Shown here in pieces: positions 1-5,004 of a DNA stretch of 6,157 nucleotides. How positions within the stretch are numbered: the stretch's first letter is position 1; every line of letters starts with the position of its first letter. Source of the stretch: an uncultured Clostridia bacterium. Lineage in GTDB: Bacteria; Bacillota; Clostridia; Christensenellales; UBA1242. The stretch covers positions 1-6,157 of the forward strand of contig CAMPBB010000034.1 in NCBI GenBank assembly GCA_946635125.1, in the 5' to 3' direction. A model generated the notes under the pieces. The model saw only the letters and a program-made list of their open reading frames with translations. It ran no database searches and was not told where the DNA came from. Both the position numbers and the translations under genes were made by a program.

Positions 1-7
1 AATAGTT

Positions 8-38
8 AAAAAAGAAACGCTTGTTGCGTTTCTTTTTT
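8..38. terminator. Bidirectional intrinsic terminator
   Basis: A perfect 13-bp stem (8-20 with 26-38) closes a 5-base loop. Its core is GAAACGC/GCGTTTC, flanked by six A on the left and six T on the right, so it gives a hairpin plus U-tract on both strands. It ends the minus-strand gene whose stop codon (37-39) overlaps the stem edge. It probably also ends a plus-strand gene lying left of the window. TAG at 3-5 and TAA at 7-9 are possible stop codons for such a gene, but no reading frame can be checked. Confidence 0.9.
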
Positions 39-594
39 ATATTGAAAATGATGGGCTTGATGTGATTTTTCCCTTAAACCCATCGGGAATTTTTGTTCCA
101 GTGTGGCGTATGATAACTTCTTCTTCTGGCTTGCAAAAACCATTTTTCTTTGCATGCTCATTCATTTTTTTGCAGTCAGCTTTGGCTTTATCAAAACTAT
201 GATAAGCTCCAATCAACCTAACAGTTCTTCCATCTTTTAATTCCTCTGGGGTTTTGTCTCTTGTTTGAACATCAACTCCTTTCAGAACTTCTGTTTTCAT
301 TTCTGTTAGTCTTTTTTTTAAACCATCGCTCATCACCAAAGGTTTGTTTTCAACATATAAACTCTTACAAAGAATGACGGAGTCTTTAATATGTGTTAAG
401 TCGTTTTCAATTCCTCTGCTTGAAAAATAATCATAATTAAACAAGCAATCTGAACGAAGATAATCACAATATCCACCGAAAAGATAGTTTGCAACCGATA
501 AATCTGCAAGATAATAAAAGTCACAAACATAATCTTTTATTAAAAAGTATTTTTTTGCTTTTAAATGCTCTGTAATGTTTTCAAAAATTGACAT
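37..594 (-). CDS. Hypothetical protein of 185 residues
   Basis: I do not recognise this protein. It starts at ATG (592-594), with AAGGAG at 603-608 placed 8 bases upstream, and has its own promoter at 621-649. There is no signal peptide or clear membrane segment, so it is probably cytoplasmic. The N-terminal half (about residues 15-80) is unusually rich in Tyr, Phe and Cys (C24, C43, C50, C76). The C-terminal part (about 120-165) reads as a strand (RTVRLIGAY), then a helix rich in Lys and Ala with C141, then another strand (EEVIIRHTG), a small alpha/beta fold. C141 and C154 complete six cysteines, which are not spaced like a standard zinc finger. It lies 60 bases downstream of another minus-strand gene, so read-through co-expression is possible. 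The reading frame and ribosome site are convincing; the function is unknown. Confidence 0.85.
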   Translation of the reverse strand: MSIFENITEHLKAKKYFLIKDYVCDFYYLADLSVANYLFGGYCDYLRSDCLFNYDYFSSRGIENDLTHIKDSVILCKSLYVENKPLVMSDGLKKRLTEMKTEVLKGVDVQTRDKTPEELKDGRTVRLIGAYHSFDKAKADCKKMNEHAKKNGFCKPEEEVIIRHTGTKIPDGFKGKITSSPSFSI

Positions 595-620
595 AATATT
601 TTCTCCTTGAATTTATTTAG

Positions 621-649
621 AGTGTAACACAAAACACTAGTTTTAGCAA
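621..649 (-). promoter_or_regulatory. Promoter for the 37-594 gene
   Basis: On the minus strand, TTGCTA (plus 644-649) is followed after exactly 17 bases by TACACT (plus 621-626). A TG one base upstream of the -10 makes it an extended -10. Transcription would begin near 614, leaving about 20 bases before the ATG. The spacer contains an inverted repeat, AAAAC-ACTA-GTTTT (plus 631-644), and GTGTAACAC (622-630) overlaps the -10. These could be operators or chance. The promoter lies between the stop codon of the upstream gene and this gene. Confidence 0.65.
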
Positions 650-654
650 TAGGG

Positions 655-924
655 TTATTTTGTTTTTGAAATAATTTGCCCCAATTTTTTTGTTTTAATT
701 GGAAAGTTTTCCTCTTTCACATTTTTGTCTACCCTCAAAACTTTTGCTTTAAGGCTTAGGTCACCATTTTTAAAAGGGACAAAAACAAGGTCGCCTTCTT
801 TTAATCCTTTAATGTTTGAAATATACCAAAATGTTCCAGAATAATAATCATCTTGAAGTTCCACTTTAACATAATCAAAAACTTTTTTGTCTTTCATTAT
901 TCCGCCAGAAAGTGAATGAATCAT
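655..924 (-). CDS. Small hypothetical basic protein of 89 residues, SH3-like barrel candidate
   Basis: The chosen start is ATG at 922-924, because AAGGAG (931-936) lies 6 bases upstream. A second in-frame ATG at 895-897 (starting MKDKK) has only a weak GGCGGA in front and would give 80 residues. From about residue 16 the protein is mostly short strands: YVKVEL, then GDLVFVPF (about 44-51), then LKAKVLRV, and a Pro-Ile/Lys-rich tail ending KLGQII. This order of strands around a Gly-Asp-Leu-Val-x-Val-Pro turn resembles small beta-barrel domains such as the DNA-binding N-terminal part of PriA and related short clostridial proteins. That likeness is inference from pattern only. There is no signal or membrane segment. 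It has its own promoter, divergent from the BI-1 gene. The function is unassigned. Confidence 0.8.
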   Translation of the reverse strand: MIHSLSGGIMKDKKVFDYVKVELQDDYYSGTFWYISNIKGLKEGDLVFVPFKNGDLSLKAKVLRVDKNVKEENFPIKTKKLGQIISKTK

Positions 925-944
925 TTTTTTCTCCTTTTAAAATT

Positions 945-973
945 ATTATAACACAAATTGCTATTTTTGAAAA
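945..973 (-). promoter_or_regulatory. Promoter for the 655-924 gene
   Basis: On the minus strand there is a perfect TATAAT (plus 945-950) preceded by TGT, an extended -10. A weak -35, TTTTCA (plus 968-973), sits 17 bases further upstream and matches TTGACA at 4 of 6 positions. Thirteen bases spanning this -10 (plus 945-957) match those of the promoter at 621-633 at 11 positions. The predicted start of transcription is close to the ribosome site, so the leader is very short. Confidence 0.7.
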
Positions 974-1054
974 TAAATTTGCTTAAAATAATTTATGTCG
1001 AACTTTTTTGTTTTTGTTTAAAAACAATTTTCCTTTATTTAAAATTCATATTGC

Positions 1055-1083
1055 TTGACTAATTTAAAAAAATTATGTATATT
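1055..1083 (+). promoter_or_regulatory. Promoter for the BI-1 family gene
   Basis: TTGACT (1055-1060) is separated by exactly 17 bases from TATATT (1078-1083). Both hexamers match the sigma-A consensus at 5 of 6 positions. Transcription would begin near 1090, giving a leader of about 38 bases that contains AAGGAG at 1115-1120. It is divergent from the promoter at 945-973; the roughly 80 bases between the two are AT-rich with no clear operator. Confidence 0.75.
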
Positions 1084-1127
1084 TATTTTATTAAAAAACT
1101 ATAATTATTTTGTTAAGGAGATTTTCT

Positions 1128-1928
1128 ATGTCTAGTTTTGGAGATAAAATGGTAAACCCAGTTATTCGAAAGGCACTTTCTCAAAGTGAAATGGCCCAAG
1201 AAAATTGTGTGACCTATAAGGGTGTTGCAAGAAAATCAGCATTGTTTTTGCTTACTTTTGTTTTGGGTGCAATCCTTGCAATTGTTGTTCACGCTTTAAC
1301 ACCTCAAACAACTTTTGAAGATTATGCTGGAACTTTTTCTTGCAGTAAACTTGAACTAATTTTGATGATTGTTACTGCCGTTGTTGGGTTTGTGACAAGC
1401 CTTGTTGCAAGTTTTTCTTATCGCTCGGCAGCAATTTGTGGAACACTTGCTTGCATTTGCTTTGGTTATCCAATTGGATTTTGTGCCTGCGCCATTCCAG
1501 CATATCAAGGTCCAATTCTTTTGGCACTTGTTTTAACTGTTGTTTTGGTTGGAACACTTCTTGTTCTATATCGAACAAGAGTTATCAAAGTGACTCAAAA
1601 GTTTAAGGCATTTATGATGGCATCAATTTTCACATTTTTAATTGGAGCACTTTTATTGTTTGTTTTGTCTTTCATTCCAGCAACAGCGAGTGCTGTTAAT
1701 TGGATGTATAACAATCCAGCAATTTCCATAACATTTGGGGCAATTGGAGTGATGATTGGTTGTTTCTTCCTTCTTTGGGATTTTGACGCTGTTGAAAGTG
1801 CTGTTCAAAATGGAGCAAGCAAACAATATGAAAACATGATTGCATTTTCTTTGGCTTTCTCTGTTATTTACTTATACTTCAAAATTTTGCAACTAATTAT
1901 TAGAATCATGGCATTTTCAAGAGAATAA
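1128..1928 (+). CDS. Bax inhibitor-1/YccA family membrane protein
   Basis: This 266-residue inner-membrane protein belongs to the Bax inhibitor-1 (BI-1/YccA-like) family. Studied members are calcium-leak channels or partners of membrane proteases; the role here is not known. I start at ATG 1128 because AAGGAG (1115-1120) is 7 bases upstream. A TTG at 1110 would place the ribosome site inside the gene. A cytoplasmic N-terminus with the family-typical NPVI (10-13) and TYKGVARK (29-36) leads into about seven hydrophobic segments (near 38-57, 75-95, 100-122, 126-146, 163-185, 197-217, 238-260). The family signatures LVLYRTRVIKVTQKFK (145-160) and LLWDFDAVESAVQNGA (215-230) are clear, and the final helix has IYLYFKILQLI. 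Asp218 and Asp220 are the likely ion-linked acids. Oddly, the third helix carries five cysteines (104, 109, 111, 119, 121). The gene stands alone, with its own promoter and terminator. Confidence 0.9.
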   Translation: MSSFGDKMVNPVIRKALSQSEMAQENCVTYKGVARKSALFLLTFVLGAILAIVVHALTPQTTFEDYAGTFSCSKLELILMIVTAVVGFVTSLVASFSYRSAAICGTLACICFGYPIGFCACAIPAYQGPILLALVLTVVLVGTLLVLYRTRVIKVTQKFKAFMMASIFTFLIGALLLFVLSFIPATASAVNWMYNNPAISITFGAIGVMIGCFFLLWDFDAVESAVQNGASKQYENMIAFSLAFSVIYLYFKILQLIIRIMAFSRE

Positions 1929-1929
1929 C

Positions 1930-1959
1930 AAAAAGGAGTTTTAATTAAACTCTTTTTTT
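1930..1959 (+). terminator. Intrinsic terminator after the BI-1 family gene
   Basis: GAGTTT (1936-1941) pairs with AAACTC (1947-1952) around a TAATT loop. The stem extends through a G-T pair (1935/1953) and five A-T pairs (1930-1934 with 1954-1958), then continues into T-rich sequence. It begins one base after the stop codon of the BI-1 gene and separates it from the next promoter. Confidence 0.85.
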
Positions 1960-1994
1960 ATTTTAAAAATTTGTATGGCAAAACACTAAATTTG

Positions 1995-2024
1995 TTAGGC
2001 TAAAAATTTTTAATATGCTATAAT
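1995..2024 (+). promoter_or_regulatory. Promoter for the surface protein/lipoprotein operon
   Basis: A perfect TATAAT at 2019-2024 is preceded by TATGC, an extended -10 with a TRTG-type -16 element. The best -35 candidate is only TTAGGC (1995-2000), 18 bases away and a poor match, so recognition would rest on the extended -10 or an activator. A small inverted repeat, TATAA-TATTG-TTATA (2019-2033), covers the -10 and the expected start of transcription near 2031. Confidence 0.6.
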
Positions 2025-2048
2025 ATTGTTATAAACATAGAAAAATTT

Positions 2049-2054
2049 GGAGGA
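2049..2054 (+). promoter_or_regulatory. Ribosome binding site that sets the surface-protein start
   Basis: GGAGGA lies 7 bases before GTG (2062-2064) and 4 bases before an in-frame TTG (2059-2061). The spacing favours GTG. A further in-frame TTG at 2047 overlaps this site and has no ribosome site of its own, so it is rejected as the start. Confidence 0.75.
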
Positions 2055-2061
2055 AAAATTG

Positions 2062-3486
2062 GTGAGCACAAAAACAAAAAATATTGTTGCAATAACACTT
2101 TTTGCAGTTTGCACTTTTTTGTTTTGCTTTTTTGTTTTTTCAGCAAAAACAGAAAAAGCGTTTGCGGAAGAAAAAACAGTAACTGGCATTGAGGCAGCAT
2201 ATGTTGATGATTACATTTTAAAGGGGGAGAGCCTTGATGACGAAAAAATAACTCTTTCTCTTGTGTATAGTGATGAAACAACGGAAGAGCTAAACCTTAG
2301 TGGAGTAAACTTTTATTATTTAAGCACAAAAATTGACGACATTGCAAGTTTTGTGTTTAGTGAAAGTGGCTTGAAGACTTTAAACATAACATATAAAGCA
2401 AATGAAGACATAACAACAACATTAAACATTTATGTTGCAAACAAATTCACAATAACATTTGATTCTCATGGTGGAAGCGGTGAGATGGCAGACGCTATTT
2501 ATGTTGATAATGTTTTGTTTACCGTTCCAGTTTGTGAGTTTGCCTCTCCAAACGAAAACATGCAGTTTTTTGGTTGGGCAATTGGAAGCGTTGATGAAAC
2601 AAACATTAAAACGGCTGGCGACACAATTTCGATAACAAAAAACACCACGCTTTATGCAATGTGGGAAGAAAAACCACACAAAACAGAGTTTTTTGTTGAG
2701 CTTTTGCCAAACGGTGCTGATGGAGAAAGTGTTAGATTTGAAGAAGTTAATTCAAAATTTGTTTTGCCAGACTGCCCATTTAAAGCTCCCAAAGACAAGT
2801 TTTTTGTTGGATACACTGTTGACGGAGAAAACATTTTAAATGTTGGAACAATTGTGGATGTTACACAAAACATGACCCTTAACGCCGTTTGGGCAGAAAG
2901 CGTTATTAAAGCAGAGGTTTCGGTTGATGACCCAGCAAAACAAATTGCACCATACATGCTTGAAGCAAAAAATGGGAATTATTCACTTGAAATAAAGTTT
3001 GGAGATTATGTTTTAAATTTCGACAAAAAAGCAGTTCAAAGTTTTTCTGGAAGCCTTGACAATGTTGCACTAATTTTTGATATTAAAACAGAAAACTTTT
3101 CAAGTGGAATTAAGGGAACACAAAAAGAACTAAACATTTCTTTGGATGGGTCCAGCGTAAGTGATGGCACAGTTATTGTTTCAATGCCAGTTGAGAAAAA
3201 AATTCCAAACGGAAAAACTTTGAAAGTTTTTTATGTTAATGATGACAATGAGGCAAAACTAATTGAGTCTTATGTTGAAGATGAAAAAATATGTTTTGTG
3301 ACAAATCACTTTTCAAACTTTGTTGTTGCTTATCAAAACAGTCAGGCAAGTGTTTTGCCAACATGGGCAATTATTGTGCTTGTTATTGTTGCACTTTTGG
3401 TTGTTGGAATAAGCGGATTTTGCATCTACTTTTTTGGAATTCAAAAGAAAACATTTAGGGATTTGAAATATTTGTTTAGAAAATAA
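2062..3486 (+). CDS. Secreted surface protein with Ig-like region and two InlB-type B-repeats, membrane-anchored
   Basis: This is a 474-residue exported protein, residues counted from GTG 2062. A signal peptide has basic residues, a hydrophobic core (about 8-27) and a probable AFA cleavage site at 33-35. Residues about 38-127 form a strand-rich, Ig-like region (a GESLDDEKITLSLVYSDETT pattern). Two Listeria-Bacteroides (InlB B-repeat, Flg_new type) units follow. The first runs about 129-201, with TITFDSHGGSGEM, FFGWAIG and TLYAMW. The second, about 208-277, is more divergent, with VELLPNGADGESV, FFVGYTVDG and TLNAVW. Residues about 282-424 are another strand-rich extracellular domain ending TNHFSNFVVAY. 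A single helix (about 432-459) and a basic tail (FRDLKYLFRK) anchor the C-terminus in the membrane. There is no LPXTG motif and no leucine-rich repeat. B-repeats usually serve surface contact or adhesion, but the ligand is unknown. It is co-transcribed with the lipoprotein 18 bases downstream. Confidence 0.85.
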   Translation: MSTKTKNIVAITLFAVCTFLFCFFVFSAKTEKAFAEEKTVTGIEAAYVDDYILKGESLDDEKITLSLVYSDETTEELNLSGVNFYYLSTKIDDIASFVFSESGLKTLNITYKANEDITTTLNIYVANKFTITFDSHGGSGEMADAIYVDNVLFTVPVCEFASPNENMQFFGWAIGSVDETNIKTAGDTISITKNTTLYAMWEEKPHKTEFFVELLPNGADGESVRFEEVNSKFVLPDCPFKAPKDKFFVGYTVDGENILNVGTIVDVTQNMTLNAVWAESVIKAEVSVDDPAKQIAPYMLEAKNGNYSLEIKFGDYVLNFDKKAVQSFSGSLDNVALIFDIKTENFSSGIKGTQKELNISLDGSSVSDGTVIVSMPVEKKIPNGKTLKVFYVNDDNEAKLIESYVEDEKICFVTNHFSNFVVAYQNSQASVLPTWAIIVLVIVALLVVGISGFCIYFFGIQKKTFRDLKYLFRK

Positions 3487-3504
3487 AACTTTAAGGAGAA
3501 AAAT

Positions 3505-4104
3505 ATGATAAAACAAAAACTTAATAAAACAATTTTATGGGTGGGAGTTATTTTTATGATTTTCACATTAACTTTCTTCACAGGTTGTTCACTTTTTGGA
3601 GGTAAATCAACAAGTGAAAAAATTGAGGATTCAAAAAATGTTTTAAAGGCTTCAGCCAATGTGACTGTTGTTGATGAAAACAACCAAGCGGTTTCTGAGT
3701 CTGCAGCTGAGAGTTTGAGTTCAATGCTCATTATTTTAAATTTGGTAAGTGTTAACACAACAGAAGACAAAATAATTCATATTAGTGAACAAAAAACACA
3801 ACAAATGGGTTATCAAATGAATTTGTCATGCTTATATTATATTGCAAAAACTAATTCAACAATTCGAATTAAAATTTGTCTTACTATTGACTCTGGTGTT
3901 GGTTATAGCATTATGGATTTAAATTATTCAAATGACAAACTTGCAAGCATAACTCTTTCGAATGCAACTGATAGCACAAAATCTGAATTTAATATTAAAA
4001 ACAACACTTTAAAGAAAGTTTCTTTAACATCTTTGGAGACACAAGATGTTGTTAATTCTGTTTCCATTGTTAAAACAACACCAGATATTGAAATCAATGA
4101 ATAA
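3505..4104 (+). CDS. Small lipoprotein of unknown function
   Basis: This 199-residue protein starts at ATG 3505, with AAGGAG (3493-3498) 6 bases upstream. A basic N-terminus and hydrophobic stretch (about 9-25) lead to the lipobox FTGC, with Cys28 as the lipid-modified residue, followed by SLFGGKST. The serine at +2 is consistent with a lipoprotein held on the outer face of the membrane. The mature part, about 172 residues, is rich in Ser, Thr, Asn and short alternating strands: VTVVDE (about 53-58), IRIKICLTID, DLNYSND, and VNSVSIV near the end. This suggests a beta-sandwich or open-sheet fold. No family is recognised. Only 18 bases separate it from the B-repeat protein, with no promoter between them, so the two are expected to be made together and may act together at the cell surface; the partnership is inference. 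A terminator follows directly after the stop codon. Confidence 0.8.
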   Translation: MIKQKLNKTILWVGVIFMIFTLTFFTGCSLFGGKSTSEKIEDSKNVLKASANVTVVDENNQAVSESAAESLSSMLIILNLVSVNTTEDKIIHISEQKTQQMGYQMNLSCLYYIAKTNSTIRIKICLTIDSGVGYSIMDLNYSNDKLASITLSNATDSTKSEFNIKNNTLKKVSLTSLETQDVVNSVSIVKTTPDIEINE

Positions 4105-4127
4105 AAAAAGCCAAGTTTGGCTTTTTT
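4104..4127. terminator. Shared bidirectional terminator between convergent genes
   Basis: AAAAAAGCCA (4104-4113) pairs perfectly with TGGCTTTTTT (4118-4127) around AGTT. The A and T runs give a U-tract on both strands. The lipoprotein stop codon (4102-4104) and the SPOR-protein stop codon on the other strand (4126-4128) both touch the ends of the stem, so one 24-base element serves both genes. Confidence 0.9.
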
Positions 4128-4878
4128 ATTTTTGAAAAGACAAAACAAAGTGGCAAATCATTTCTCTTAAAATGCTGGAATAAGGAATGATGGCACTATC
4201 AGTGTGTTTTTCGCTGCAAGCATATTCCACGGCACTTAAAAAGTTTAGGTATGCTTTTTTTAGTTGAGAGAATTTTTCATCATCAAAAGTTTGCAAGTTT
4301 TGGAAAAGTGCAGCCCCTTCATTTTTTATTGATTTAAGTTTCAAGTTAACAGAAACATTTGTTTCTTCTTTTTTGTCTAGGTTGTTTGCTAGAAGATATA
4401 TTTCAAAAAGTTTTGTTGTTAAAAAAGAAAAATATTTCAAAAATTGCTTTTTTTCATCATTATTTAATTTTTTTGTGTTAAAAGAAAAACTTTCTTTGTT
4501 AACACAAAAAATTTTTCCTTCTGTTGTTAAGTTTTTTGCAATGTTTTTTGCTTCTTCTTCGTTTTCATAGCAAGACGCAACAACAAAATAGTTTTCTTTT
4601 AAAATCAAAACACCAGCACCACCACGAGATTTTAGGTTTTGGGCTTCTTTTGTTGCATCATCTTTGTTTTTTGTTTGAGTGTTAAGGCACACAAAATAAT
4701 ATGATTTTTGAAAAGAGTTTGAGTTTTTTGAGATAACATAACTTAAATTTAGAATTGGGGAAAGAAGAAAACTAACAAAAGATGTGATCGCAAGCACTAA
4801 AATGCAAAAAATTAGAGCAAAAACCCTTTTGTTTAGCGTTTTTTTAAAAATTGTCACCTCGTGATATGGTTTTTTCAT
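4126..4878 (-). CDS. SPOR-domain single-pass membrane protein
   Basis: This protein has 250 residues if started at ATG 4876-4878. A basic N-terminus (FKKTLNKR) leads into one transmembrane helix (about 18-43). A SPOR-like domain follows at about 58-127: strand KSYYFVCL, helix with KDDATKEAQNLKSRGGAG (85-89 RGGAG), strand NYFVVASCY, helix ENEEEAKNIAKNL, strand KIFCV. These are two beta-alpha units, as in SPOR. SPOR domains bind peptidoglycan strands stripped of stem peptides, usually at division septa or during sporulation, so the domain should lie outside the membrane. The rest (about 135-250) is helical, Lys-rich and unrecognised. The start is uncertain: no ribosome site precedes the ATG, the frame is closed by TAA 12 bases upstream, and a GAGGTGA (4854-4860) lies inside, before an ATT codon (4849-4851). 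It is divergent from groES. Confidence 0.8.
   Translation of the reverse strand: MKKPYHEVTIFKKTLNKRVFALIFCILVLAITSFVSFLLSPILNLSYVISKNSNSFQKSYYFVCLNTQTKNKDDATKEAQNLKSRGGAGVLILKENYFVVASCYENEEEAKNIAKNLTTEGKIFCVNKESFSFNTKKLNNDEKKQFLKYFSFLTTKLFEIYLLANNLDKKEETNVSVNLKLKSIKNEGAALFQNLQTFDDEKFSQLKKAYLNFLSAVEYACSEKHTDSAIIPYSSILREMICHFVLSFQK
4849..4860 (-). promoter_or_regulatory. Internal GAGGTGA and possible AUU start of the SPOR gene
   Basis: On the minus strand GAGGTGA (plus 4854-4860) matches seven bases of the extended Shine-Dalgarno sequence GGAGGTGATC. Five bases after its GAGG comes ATT (plus 4849-4851), in frame with the SPOR protein at residue 10. Starting there would give FKKTLNKRVFALIF as the N-terminus, a normal membrane-insertion sequence. 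The codons GAG GTG could also produce this by chance. Confidence 0.35.
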
Positions 4879-4886
4879 ACAATAAA

Positions 4887-4915
4887 TTTATGCAAAAAAA
4901 ATCAAAATCTTTCAA
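4887..4915 (-). promoter_or_regulatory. Promoter for the SPOR gene
   Basis: On the minus strand TTGAAA (plus 4910-4915, 5 of 6 matches) is followed after 17 bases by CATAAA (plus 4887-4892, 4 of 6 matches). Only 8 bases lie between the -10 and the ATG at 4878. Transcription would therefore begin within a base or two of the ATG, leaving no room for a leader. Confidence 0.5.
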
Positions 4916-4934
4916 AAAAGTTGACACACTATGG

Positions 4935-4962
4935 TTGCGTTTTTGCAAAATTGTGATAAAAT
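4935..4962 (+). promoter_or_regulatory. Promoter for groES-groEL
   Basis: TAAAAT (4957-4962) is preceded by TGTGA, an extended -10. TTGCGT (4935-4940) is a weak -35 at 16 bases. A perfect TTGACA at 4921-4926 has no -10 at 16-18 bases; CAAAAT at 19 bases (4946-4951) is a weak second option. A perfect palindrome, TTTTGCAAAA (4941-4950), lies between the elements and could be an operator. No CIRCE element (TTAGCACTC-N9-GAGTGCTAA) is present. The leader would be about 36 bases. Confidence 0.55.
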
Positions 4963-5004
4963 TAAATATGTGCAGAGAAAAATATATTAAAGGTGGAAGA
5001 ATTT

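Noticed and set aside
925..1054. Possible small RNA or riboswitch in the divergent intergenic region
   Set aside because: The stretch is AT-rich with no stable hairpin or known motif beyond the two promoters.
1110..1127. TTG start 18 bases upstream for the BI-1 family gene
   Set aside because: It would place the AAGGAG ribosome site inside the coding sequence, and there is no ribosome site before it. ATG 1128 is correctly spaced.
2652..2957. Antisense open frame of about 100 codons within the surface-protein gene
   Set aside because: It has no ribosome site or promoter, and the opposite strand is a convincing exported protein. Frames like this arise from biased codon use.
3441..3770. Minus-strand open frame across the start of the lipoprotein gene
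   Set aside because: It lies opposite the end of one supported gene and the start of another, with no ribosome site.
4921..4926. Perfect TTGACA as the main groES -35 element
   Set aside because: No acceptable -10 lies 16-18 bases downstream. Only CAAAAT at 19 bases fits, so the extended -10 at 4957 was preferred. It may still be a second promoter.
4993..5004. GTG start for groES
   Set aside because: It overlaps the AAAGGTGG ribosome site, and GroES proteins begin at the MKIKPLxDR-type sequence coded from 5005.
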